A DNA stretch of 5,612 bases from Alphaproteobacteria bacterium (GCA_017308345.1 JAFKFE010000656.1:1-5612); one strand, 5' to 3'; positions 1 to 5,612 are shown, counted from the first letter of the stretch. Program-made: numbers and translations. The notes: a model not told the origin generated them from the letters alone.

Positions 1-789
1 GATGCGGGCAAGCACTACACCATGATCGGCCGTCAGGCGGAGCGATGGACCCGGAAACGAAAGATACTGGGCGTTGAAAACCTACGGTACTCGCCACTGG
101 TGAAGAACATGTCGTTTTCGGTCTACGAAGGCGAAATCACCTGCATCGCAGGTCTTGTCGGCGCCGGCCGTAGCGAAATGGCCAAGGTGGTCGCCGGGGT
201 TTACCGGCGCGACATTTCGCTTGGCGGCAAAGTCTATCTGAACGGTTCTGCCGTCAGCTACCGGCAGCCGATCAACGGCATACGCGATGGCATCGTCTAC
301 CTCACCGAAGACCGCAAGATCGACGGCATTTTCGAAACGATGGGGATCGAAGACAACATCTATATGGGCCATCTGGCGATCAATTCATGGCCTTTCTCGT
401 TGGTCTCGCGCAAAGTATCAGGCGCGATCGCCAAGCGGCTGATCGGCCAGCTCAAGATCAAATCGATCGATATGCGGCACCCGGTCAACCGGCTTTCCGG
501 CGGCAACCAACAGAAGGTCGTTCTCGGCAAGGCCCTGGTTCAAAAGCCGAAACTTCTGATCGTGGACGAACCGACACGTGGCGTAGACGTCGGAGCCATC
601 GACGAAATTCATTCGGCCTTGCGCGAGCTGGCCCGTGAAGGCGTCGCCGTGGTGGTCATTTCCTCATACTTGCCGGAAGTGCTGAAGCTTGCGGACCGCG
701 TTCTGGTCGCGCGCCGAGGTCAGATCGTAGCGGAATTCGCCAGCGCCGAGGCGACCGAAGCCCGGATCATGGCCGCCGCCCTCTATTAA
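1..789 (+). CDS. Sugar ABC transporter ATP-binding protein, C-terminal half (partial at left edge)
   Basis: This is the second nucleotide-binding domain of a tandem-domain sugar importer ATPase (RbsA/MglA/XylG type), which would energise uptake of a monosaccharide or related polyol at the inner membrane. The frame is open from base 1, so the gene starts outside the window; the ATG at 22 lies in the inter-domain linker and is not the real start. Visible motifs are a degenerate Walker A, GLVGAGRSE (151-177), the ABC signature LSGGNQQK (493-516) and Walker B LLIVDEPTRGVD (553-588), followed by ISSYLPEV in the switch region. Arg in place of the Walker A Lys, and SSxLPE in place of the H-loop, are normal for the C-terminal domain of this family. 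Permease and binding-protein genes are not in the window and probably lie upstream. The substrate cannot be read from the ATPase. The stop is 24 nt from the next gene, which suggests cotranscription. Confidence 0.93.
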   Translation, partial: DAGKHYTMIGRQAERWTRKRKILGVENLRYSPLVKNMSFSVYEGEITCIAGLVGAGRSEMAKVVAGVYRRDISLGGKVYLNGSAVSYRQPINGIRDGIVYLTEDRKIDGIFETMGIEDNIYMGHLAINSWPFSLVSRKVSGAIAKRLIGQLKIKSIDMRHPVNRLSGGNQQKVVLGKALVQKPKLLIVDEPTRGVDVGAIDEIHSALRELAREGVAVVVISSYLPEVLKLADRVLVARRGQIVAEFASAEATEARIMAAALY

Positions 790-800
790 ATCCTGAGTGA

Positions 801-807
801 AGGAGAG
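801..807 (+). promoter_or_regulatory. Ribosome-binding site for the GTG-started MBL gene
   Basis: AGGAGAG lies 6 nt before the GTG at 814. This strong Shine-Dalgarno match is what fixes the GTG start. The encoded N-terminus (MPLKIEIL) also matches that of the next gene (MPLEIEVL), which supports the same start point in both paralogues. Confidence 0.8.
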
Positions 808-813
808 TTTCAC

Positions 814-1653
814 GTGCCGCTGAAAATCGAGATACTCAATCTGGGAGAGTACGAGGCCGAATGGTCTCGCCAGGTGCAGTACAAAACGCCCGGACGGCTG
901 GTAAAGACGAAGGTCGTCTCATACCTCATCCTGGGCAGCGAGGAAGGTCCGATCCTTGTCGACACAGGCTTCAGGCAGCTGCCCGGAGCGGAGCGTCCCG
1001 TCAACAGCACCGATCCATATTCCCTCGAAAGTCAGCTTGACCGGTTCGGTCTCAAGGCCGCCGACATCCGATACATCATCCATACGCATCTGCACGCAGG
1101 CCATTGCGGGCGGGACGATATTTTCCCGACATCGTCGACGGTCGTCATCAACCGGCGCGAGCTGGAGGTCGGCTGCAGCGGCATCGACTGCGAGGACTAT
1201 GCTGCGGTCGACATGAAACATCTTATCGACCGGGTTCACACACAAGGCGCGGCCTGGCTTCTGGATCTCGATACCGGAACGGCGGTCGAGATCGTCAAGG
1301 GCGTATCCCTGGAACTGTCCGGCGGTCACACCGAAGGATCGGCGAACGTGCTTGTGGAGACGGAGGACGGCGTAGCGGTCATTTGCGGCGATCTGGTCTT
1401 TCATGTGCATGAACAACTGGTCGCGCCTATGGGCCAGATCAACCATCGAGAGCCGCGCATATCCGGAAGCATGGCGGTCAGCCAGGTTGCTGAGCGGACA
1501 GCCCTGAAGAAGGCGTTGGCGAAAGCGTCATGGCTGTTGCCGATGCACGACGCGCCGGCGCGGGTGGCACCCGGAGGACTGGTGACTGGACGGGTTACGG
1601 GAACCAGCATTCCAGGACCGGTGACCGAACTCGAAGCATTCAGGACGACGTAG
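814..1653 (+). CDS. MBL-fold, N-acyl-homoserine-lactonase-like protein with altered metal site (first of tandem pair)
   Basis: This 279-residue protein belongs to the MBL-fold lactonase-like family (AiiA/AttM-related). Members open lactone rings such as acyl-homoserine lactones or gamma-butyrolactone with two metal ions. No signal peptide is visible, so it is probably cytoplasmic. The fold landmarks are present: GPILVDTGF (45-53), HTHLHAGH (90-97), GGHTEGS (170-176), CGD (191-193) and PMHD (243-246). His92, His94, His97, His172, Asp193 and His245 match expected ligands. However, the Asp of HxHxDH is Gly96 (GGC, 1099-1101), and the Tyr that usually follows the CGD Asp by three residues is Phe196. 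Both changes are absent from the downstream paralogue. The family call is strong. Whether this copy is a weak hydrolase, binds one metal, acts on another substrate or is a non-catalytic partner cannot be decided from sequence. GTG start; only 8 nt before the next ATG. Confidence 0.88.
   Translation: MPLKIEILNLGEYEAEWSRQVQYKTPGRLVKTKVVSYLILGSEEGPILVDTGFRQLPGAERPVNSTDPYSLESQLDRFGLKAADIRYIIHTHLHAGHCGRDDIFPTSSTVVINRRELEVGCSGIDCEDYAAVDMKHLIDRVHTQGAAWLLDLDTGTAVEIVKGVSLELSGGHTEGSANVLVETEDGVAVICGDLVFHVHEQLVAPMGQINHREPRISGSMAVSQVAERTALKKALAKASWLLPMHDAPARVAPGGLVTGRVTGTSIPGPVTELEAFRTT
1078..1095 (+). repeat. 18-bp direct repeat, copy 1 (metal motif of first MBL gene)
   Basis: ATCCATACGCATCTGCAC encodes I-H-T-H-L-H and recurs exactly at 1935-1952 in the second MBL gene. 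It is conserved coding sequence left by gene duplication, not an independent element. The two copies diverge immediately afterwards, GCAGGC here against ATAGAC in copy 2, which is where the metal-binding Asp is lost. Confidence 0.8.
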
Positions 1654-1661
1654 GTTTAAAG

Positions 1662-2495
1662 ATGCCGCTAGAAATAGAAGTGCTGACGATCGGACAAGTT
1701 TACGCCGAGCGGGCCTTTGAAGTGAAGCATATGCAGCCGGGACGCGTCGTCCGCGTGCCGACCAATGTGTTTCTCATCAAGGGGCTGCCAGTAGGTCCAA
1801 TTTTGGTGGACAGCGGCTTCAGGACGCCTGAGATCATGGAAACCATAGGGATGAGGGCAACTGTTTCCGAACACGAGCATCTGGAGGTCCAACTCGCTGA
1901 ACGCGGCATCGCGCGAGACGAAATCAGGTATATTATCCATACGCATCTGCACATAGACCACGCCGGCAAGACGGATTTGTTTCCGATGTCGACAACGGCC
2001 ATCATGGCTCGCGAGGAAATCGCGCATGCGGCCGGTGGTCTGGCCGGATGGGCTTATCCGTCGCAAGATGTCAAACACATGATCGACCGCGTTTATACCA
2101 AGGACGCTGCATGGCTTGTTGACGGAAAGACGGGCGATGTCATCGAACTGTTCGATGGTGTGGCGATCGAGTTTGCTGGCGGCCATTCTGCTGGTTCAAT
2201 CAACGTCCTGGTGGAGACCGATGACGGAATCGCTAACCTGTGTGGCGATGTCATCTACAGCTTGAAAAATCAGTGCAGGCAGCCCTTCGCAGAGCGCAAT
2301 TGCTACGAGCCGCGGATATCGGGCAACACAGTTTTCGGCGAGCGGGAGGAAAAACGAGCCATGAAGAACGTATATTACAATTGCCGGTGGATCGTGCCCA
2401 CACACGATACGCCGGTCAGGATGCTGGACGACAAAGCTCGCACGCTTGGCGGGGCTCTTGCGGGAAACATCATTCCCGGTCCACTTGCCGCTTGA
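1662..2495 (+). CDS. MBL-fold, N-acyl-homoserine-lactonase-like hydrolase with complete metal site (second of tandem pair)
   Basis: This 277-residue paralogue aligns with its upstream neighbour over the full length, sharing the MPLxIE start, GPILVD, the metal motifs and an IPGP near the C-terminus. Its dinuclear site is complete: His95, His97, Asp99 and His100 in HTHLHIDHAG, His175 in GGHSAGS, Asp196 in CGDVIY and His248 in PTHD. Tyr199 matches the conserved AiiA-type active-site Tyr. By family knowledge it should be an active hydrolase, most likely on a lactone or ester, but the substrate is not known. The start is taken at 1662, although the frame is open back to an ATG at 1530. The 1662 start mirrors the first paralogue and avoids a 124-nt overlap. 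An AGGT element at 1652-1655 overlaps the upstream stop, which suggests translational coupling. No export signal is seen. Confidence 0.9.
   Translation: MPLEIEVLTIGQVYAERAFEVKHMQPGRVVRVPTNVFLIKGLPVGPILVDSGFRTPEIMETIGMRATVSEHEHLEVQLAERGIARDEIRYIIHTHLHIDHAGKTDLFPMSTTAIMAREEIAHAAGGLAGWAYPSQDVKHMIDRVYTKDAAWLVDGKTGDVIELFDGVAIEFAGGHSAGSINVLVETDDGIANLCGDVIYSLKNQCRQPFAERNCYEPRISGNTVFGEREEKRAMKNVYYNCRWIVPTHDTPVRMLDDKARTLGGALAGNIIPGPLAA
1935..1952 (+). repeat. 18-bp direct repeat, copy 2 (metal motif of second MBL gene)
   Basis: This is identical to 1078-1095, and both copies encode the start of the HxHxDH region. Here the following codons are ATA GAC, giving the intact Ile-Asp. The two sites lie 857 bp apart and could support recombination between the paralogues, although 18 bp is short for that. 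Confidence 0.8.
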
Positions 2496-2507
2496 AAATC
2501 ATGCATT

Positions 2508-2526
2508 GTGAGCGCGAGGGGCTCAC
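2508..2526 (+). promoter_or_regulatory. Perfect inverted repeat in the leader of the AraC-family gene
   Basis: GTGAGC (2508-2513) and GCTCAC (2521-2526) are exact reverse complements separated by 7 nt, in the 69-nt gap between the second MBL gene and the regulator. There is no T-tract after it, so it is a poor intrinsic terminator. It could be a protein-binding site or a weak RNA hairpin. Six-base arms can occur by chance. I found no convincing sigma-70 promoter pair in this gap. Confidence 0.35.
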
Positions 2527-2550
2527 TGGCTGGAATTCCACCGTGAGTTT

Positions 2551-2559
2551 GGGGAGGAA
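2551..2559 (+). promoter_or_regulatory. Ribosome-binding site for the AraC-family regulator
   Basis: GGGGAGGAA lies just ahead of the ATG at 2565. This near-consensus Shine-Dalgarno site supports that start and suggests efficient, independent translation of the regulator. Confidence 0.8.
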
Positions 2560-2564
2560 ATCGC

Positions 2565-3542
2565 ATGCAAACCGTTTTCGATACAGCGCCCGTCCGCGGC
2601 AAGAATCGCTTCCCCGCGTGGCAGGATGCGATTTGCGACATCTATGCGAAAGTCGAGGTGCAACAGCTCTCTGACGAGTTCTACAGCGGCCAGGTAGAGC
2701 AGGGCCAGTTGGGAACAGTAAATTACACAATGGCTTCAGGAACGCCGAATATTGTCCGCAGGGAAAGCGAACATCTGTCGGTATGCCAGAACGACAACAT
2801 TTTCGTCCAACTCGTTCAATCCGGGCAGTGCGACGTCGAGCAGCGGGGGCAGTATTTCAGGGATACGCGTGGCCGCGCCATCGTGTTCACGGTGGCCGAA
2901 CCCTATACGCTCAACTACCGGGAAAAACATCGTAGCCTTTATATCGAGATCAGACGCGATGACGTCCTGAAAAGAACGAAGCTGGAAAATATCAAATGCC
3001 TCGGCAGCCTCGACCTGGGGCAGGGCAGCGCCAGGTTGTTCAACGACTATTGCCTCGCCACCTATCGAAACTACGACACGCTCAGTGCCTCCGAACGTGA
3101 GTTGGTAGGCGGGCATCTGGTCGATCTCTTCGTTCTGGCTGCGTCCAAGACTGCTTCAGAAGAGGAAATAGATATGGATGTCAAAGATGCTCGACGAAGT
3201 GCCGTTCGACTTTACATCGAAAGTAATTTCAACCGCTCTGCTTTAACGCCTTCGATAATAGCAAAGGAAAATGGCATATCGCTTCGATATTTGCATATGC
3301 TCTTTGCAAATTCTGGTGAATCTGTCTCCGATATATGTTGGGATATCCGTCTCAAGAGGTCGAGGGATTTGCTGCAGTCGCAAAAATATGCCGGGCAAAG
3401 CATAACCAATATCGCGTTCTCATGTGGCTTCAACAGCTCCTCCCACTTCTGCAACATCTTCAAGCGTAGCTATGGCGAAACTCCCTCCGAATTCAGACTT
3501 CGGGCTATACGGGAGGAGCTGTCATCGAAGGCTTACCTTTAA
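2565..3542 (+). CDS. AraC-family transcriptional regulator (FeaR/NitR-like architecture)
   Basis: This 325-residue protein combines an N-terminal ligand-sensing region (about 1-195) with a C-terminal AraC/XylS DNA-binding domain (about 210-312). The second helix-turn-helix carries the family signature: ITNIAFSCGF (280-289) followed by SSHFCNIFKRSYGETPSEFR (292-311). The N-terminal part looks like the AraC_binding_2 type found in FeaR and NitR, with a cupin-like stretch around 76-130 (NDNIFVQLVQSG to SLYIEIRRDD). That assignment is by appearance only. It sits between the MBL genes and the dehydrogenase/thiolase pair, all on the same strand, so it probably controls this locus in response to a substrate or intermediate. 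The DNA-binding-domain coding region is clearly AT-richer than its surroundings: by hand count 75 of 180 bases are G or C at 3181-3360. The start at 2565 is supported by a strong ribosome-binding site. Confidence 0.92.
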   Translation: MQTVFDTAPVRGKNRFPAWQDAICDIYAKVEVQQLSDEFYSGQVEQGQLGTVNYTMASGTPNIVRRESEHLSVCQNDNIFVQLVQSGQCDVEQRGQYFRDTRGRAIVFTVAEPYTLNYREKHRSLYIEIRRDDVLKRTKLENIKCLGSLDLGQGSARLFNDYCLATYRNYDTLSASERELVGGHLVDLFVLAASKTASEEEIDMDVKDARRSAVRLYIESNFNRSALTPSIIAKENGISLRYLHMLFANSGESVSDICWDIRLKRSRDLLQSQKYAGQSITNIAFSCGFNSSSHFCNIFKRSYGETPSEFRLRAIREELSSKAYL

Positions 3543-3545
3543 GCC
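3530..3545 (+). other. Small stem-loop spanning the stop of the AraC-family gene
   Basis: GGCTTA (3530-3535) and TAAGCC (3540-3545) are exact reverse complements around a CCTT loop, and the TAA stop is inside the second arm. The stem is short and AT-containing and has no following T-run, so it is at most a weak pause or mRNA end-protecting element. It may be chance. Confidence 0.25.
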
Positions 3546-3583
3546 GTGGACGTTCTCTAGATGGGCATCAACTGAATACATTG

Positions 3584-3587
3584 CGGA
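3584..3587 (+). promoter_or_regulatory. Ribosome-binding site for the native dehydrogenase start
   Basis: GGAG ends 7 nt before the ATG at 3595. It decides the start question. The ATG begins MDIAGAAAVVS, a typical SDR first beta strand, whereas the TTG at 3581, which is in frame with the rest of the dehydrogenase, has no visible Shine-Dalgarno site and encodes an N-terminus unlike the family. Confidence 0.7.
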
Positions 3588-3594
3588 GATTGGA

Positions 3595-4318
3595 ATGGAC
3601 ATCGCCGGGGCAGCAGCAGTGGTATCAGCGGCTTGCAAGAGAAGGCGCCAAGGTCGCGATCATGGACCTCGATTCCGCCGCCGGAGAAGCTCTCGCCAGA
3701 GAGGTCGGCGGCCTTTTCTTCAAAACCGACGTGCGTCAATCGGAGCAGGTTGCGCAGGCTTTGGCCGACGCAGCCAGCGTTCACGGCGAGGCAAGAATTC
3801 TCGTTAATTGCGCCGGTGTTGCGACGGGGGCGAAAGTCGTCGACCGCGACGGCCGGCCGGCGCCACTTGCAGACTTTTCGCGGGTCGTGGAAATCAATCT
3901 GATCGGCACGTTCAATCTCCTATCCCAATTCGCCGCCAGGCTGCTGTCATTGGAGCCCGTAGGCGAGGAGCGTGGCGTCATCATCAATACCGCGTCGGTA
4001 GCAGCCTTCGATGGCCAGATCGGCCAGGCGGCCTATTCGGCCTCGAAAAGCGGAGTGGTCGGCATGACACTGCCAATCGCCCGGGAGCTTGCAAGATACG
4101 CCATCCGGGTCATGTCGATTGCCCCGGGAATATTTCTGACGCCGATGCTGACAAGTCTGTCCGAGTCGGCACAGGAACTTCTCGGTAAGGCGCCCTTTCC
4201 TGCCAGGGCAGGAACTCCGGATGAGTTTGCGCGACTGGTGAGGGATATCGTCGCCAACCCGATGCTTAACGGCGAGACGATACGTCTCGACGGGGCAATA
4301 CGGCTCGCGCCAAAGTAG
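3595..4318 (+). pseudogene. Short-chain dehydrogenase, HSD10-type 3-hydroxyacyl-CoA dehydrogenase-like, frameshifted and lacking the NAD-binding glycine loop
   Basis: The family (type II 3-hydroxyacyl-CoA dehydrogenase/HSD10-like SDR) oxidises 3-hydroxyacyl-CoA with NAD. From 3595 the sequence encodes MDIAGAAAVVS, the usual first strand, but after 3627 the next recognisable segment, RLAREGAKVAIMDLD (helix A and strand 2, from 3629), is in another frame. The TGxxxGxG loop expected between them is absent. A loss of about 35 nt fits both the missing residues and the frame change. Without correction, translation from 3595 stops at 3805-3807. Downstream everything is intact: NCAG (3806-3817), Asn (3896-3898), Ser (3995-3997), Tyr (4034-4036), Lys (4046-4048) and a family-like end, NGETIRLDGAIRLAPK. 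Translation from the TTG at 3581 could give a 245-residue protein, but with a foreign N-terminus and no cofactor loop. The likely status is a recently broken gene; an error in the sequence is the alternative. Confidence 0.78.
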
Positions 4319-4326
4319 CTTTCAGT

Positions 4327-4354
4327 ACGGCGCCCTTGGGACCTGCAGCGCCGT
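4327..4354 (+). other. Stem-loop between the dehydrogenase and thiolase genes
   Basis: ACGGCGC (4327-4333) and GCGCCGT (4348-4354) form a perfect 7-bp GC-rich stem with a 14-nt loop, in the 69-nt gap between the two genes. No T-run follows, so it is not a standard intrinsic terminator. It could be a partial attenuator or an mRNA-stabilising structure that lets thiolase expression differ from that of upstream genes. Confidence 0.4.
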
Positions 4355-4387
4355 TCGGATGGCATCCATGAATCCGGGAGACTTTAG

Positions 4388-5554
4388 ATGACGGCTTGTA
4401 TCGTAGGGTGGGCACATACCCGCTTTGGCAAACTGGACGGGGAGACAGTCGAAAGCCTGGTTGTCCGTGTTGCGAAGGACGCTCTCGATCACGCAGGCAT
4501 ACGCACCGAAGATGTCGACGAGATCTTGCTCGGGCACTTCAACGCAGGGTTTTCGCAACAGGATTTCACCGCCAGCCTTGTCCTGCAGGCCGATGACCGC
4601 CTTCGATTCAAGCCGGCGACGCGGATCGAGAATGCCTGCGCAACGGGCTCGGCCGCGGTGCGCCAAGGCATTCGCGCCATCGACTCTAAAGCGGCGCGAA
4701 CCGTTCTCGTCGTGGGTGTCGAGCAGATGACCACGGTTCCGGGCCCGCAGGTTCAGGAGAATCTGGTCCGCGCTTCATATATGAGAGAAGAGGCGGACAT
4801 TCCTGCCGGTTTTGCCGGGCAGTTCGGCAAGATCGCCGGCGCATACTTCCAGCGTCACGGAGACCAGACTGACGCGCTCGCGCGGCTGGCGGCGAAAAAC
4901 CACAGGAACGGCGTGTCCAATCCTTACGCGCACATGCAGAAGGATTTCGGGTTCGAGTTCTGTCGCACTGAAAGCCAGAAGAACCCGATCGTGGCTGGCC
5001 CCCTCAAGCGCACCGACTGCTCGCTTGTTTCAGACGGGGCTGCTGCTGTCGTTTTGACCGACGTCGAGACTGCCATGTCCATGCGCCGTGCGGTGATGTT
5101 TCGCGCCAACGAGCACGTTCAAGACTTCCTTCCGATGTCCAAGCGCGACATCCTTCTGTTCGAGGGGTGCGAAGAAGCCTGGAAGCGGGCATTGGGCAAC
5201 AGCGGCACAAAACTGGACGACCTCTCATTCGTCGAGACGCATGACTGTTTCACCATAGCCGAACTCATTGAGTACGAGGCAATGGGGCTCGCAAAGCGCG
5301 GCGAGGGCGGACACATTGCGCTCGAGGGACAGACCGAAAAGAACGGCCGTCTGCCGGTGAACCCTTCCGGCGGTTTGAAGGCCAAGGGCCATCCGATCGG
5401 AGCGACCGGGGTCTCCATGCACGCATTGAGCGCGATGCAGCTGACGGGGGAGGCCGGCGGCATACAGATTCCCGGCGCAACGCTCGCCGGCATCTTCAAT
5501 ATGGGCGGCGCCGCTGTGGCGAATTACGTCTCCATTCTGGAACGCGTCAGGTAG
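4388..5554 (+). CDS. Thiolase-family acyltransferase (SCP2/acetyl-CoA acetyltransferase type)
   Basis: This 388-residue protein is the usual length for thiolases, which cleave 3-ketoacyl-CoA with CoA or run the reverse Claisen condensation, and it is probably cytoplasmic. The nucleophile is Cys84 in NACATGSAA (82-90). HDCF (285-288) and GHPIGATG (334-341) supply the other active-site elements. The C-terminal CxG motif of classical thiolases is replaced by FNMGG (370-374). In SCP2-type thiolases the second cysteine comes from HDCF, so this pattern places it in that branch rather than showing a defect. GGGAG at 4376-4380 lies 7 nt before the ATG at 4388. It follows an HSD10-type dehydrogenase, the expected partner for the last two steps of a beta-oxidation-like route. 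Some relatives work with a DUF35/OB-fold partner, and none is present here. The chain length of the substrate cannot be inferred. Confidence 0.92.
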   Translation: MTACIVGWAHTRFGKLDGETVESLVVRVAKDALDHAGIRTEDVDEILLGHFNAGFSQQDFTASLVLQADDRLRFKPATRIENACATGSAAVRQGIRAIDSKAARTVLVVGVEQMTTVPGPQVQENLVRASYMREEADIPAGFAGQFGKIAGAYFQRHGDQTDALARLAAKNHRNGVSNPYAHMQKDFGFEFCRTESQKNPIVAGPLKRTDCSLVSDGAAAVVLTDVETAMSMRRAVMFRANEHVQDFLPMSKRDILLFEGCEEAWKRALGNSGTKLDDLSFVETHDCFTIAELIEYEAMGLAKRGEGGHIALEGQTEKNGRLPVNPSGGLKAKGHPIGATGVSMHALSAMQLTGEAGGIQIPGATLAGIFNMGGAAVANYVSILERVR

Positions 5555-5586
5555 CGGGCCACCTTCAATCAACGCAGGCCCGCTTT
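5553..5586 (+). terminator. Probable intrinsic terminator after the thiolase gene
   Basis: AGCGGGCC (5553-5560) and GGCCCGCT (5577-5584) form a perfect 8-bp GC-rich stem with a 16-nt loop, followed by a short T-run interrupted by G (TTTGTGT from 5584). The stem starts inside the TAG stop codon. The strong stem and its position directly after the last gene fit a Rho-independent terminator, though the weak T-tail lowers certainty. No gene is visible in the remaining bases to 5612. Confidence 0.6.
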
Positions 5587-5612
5587 GTGTCGTTCAACAG
5601 AAGCCCACAACC

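Noticed and set aside
151..177. Walker A Lys-to-Arg change in the ABC ATPase as a defect
   Set aside because: A degenerate GxxGxGRSE is normal for the second nucleotide-binding domain of RbsA/MglA-type ATPases.
919..1446. Long antisense open frame opposite the first MBL gene (and similar ones elsewhere)
   Set aside because: It is a high-GC shadow of the coding frame on the + strand, with no recognisable domain and no matching ribosome-binding site.
1530..1661. N-terminal extension of the second MBL protein from the ATG at 1530
   Set aside because: It would overlap the first MBL gene by 124 nt and add 44 arginine/glycine-rich residues with no family counterpart. The start at 1662 matches the paralogue.
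2506..2526. Lac-operator-like sequence ahead of the AraC gene
   Set aside because: The half-site TTGTGAGC resembles the lac operator, but the 7-nt spacer and the right flank do not, and no LacI-type regulator is seen. The similarity is probably chance.
3581..3627. TTG at 3581 as the true start of the dehydrogenase
   Set aside because: It is in frame with the catalytic part, but no ribosome-binding site precedes it and its first ~16 residues do not resemble an SDR. The other frame, from the ATG at 3595, encodes the family-like N-terminus behind a GGAG.
3615..3640. Programmed ribosomal frameshift rescuing the dehydrogenase
   Set aside because: There is no slippery homopolymer at the junction, and a frameshift would still not restore the missing TGxxxGxG loop.
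1..5612. CRISPR arrays, tRNA/rRNA genes, insertion sequences or attachment sites
   Set aside because: I saw no spaced repeats, cloverleaf-like sequence, transposase motifs or terminal inverted repeats anywhere in the window.

Overview
The window is a dense, GC-rich, single-strand (+) block that looks like an alphaproteobacterial accessory or catabolic locus, probably Rhizobiales. That placement is an inference from the base composition, the codon use and the gene mix: a RbsA-type sugar ABC ATPase, lactonase-like metallo-beta-lactamase (MBL) proteins, an AraC activator, an HSD10-type dehydrogenase and an SCP2-type thiolase. No database search was possible.

Layout: (1) 1-789 is the C-terminal half of a two-domain sugar ABC transporter ATPase, cut by the left edge. 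(2) 814-1653 and 1662-2495 are two tandem paralogues of the N-acyl-homoserine-lactonase-like MBL family. They lie 24 nt and 8 nt behind the preceding stops, so the three genes look like one transcription unit. The second paralogue has every expected metal ligand. The first has Gly in place of the bridging Asp of HxHxDH and Phe in place of the conserved active-site Tyr. (3) 2565-3542 is an AraC-family regulator with a 69-nt leader that contains a small perfect inverted repeat. (4) 3595-4318 is an HSD10-like short-chain dehydrogenase that appears broken. A good ribosome-binding site and a normal family N-terminus run into a junction near 3628, where the glycine-rich NAD-binding loop is missing and the reading frame changes. 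(5) 4388-5554 is an intact SCP2/acetyl-CoA acetyltransferase-type thiolase, followed by a hairpin that is a probable terminator (5553-5586).

How the parts may work together (inference): the ABC transporter imports a sugar-like or lactone-like compound, an MBL hydrolase opens a lactone or ester, and the dehydrogenase and thiolase perform the last two steps of a beta-oxidation-like route, with the AraC protein as local regulator. The most notable observations are the degenerate/intact MBL pair and the loss of the Rossmann glycine loop in the dehydrogenase, which would cut the pathway between its hydrolase and its thiolase unless another dehydrogenase substitutes.
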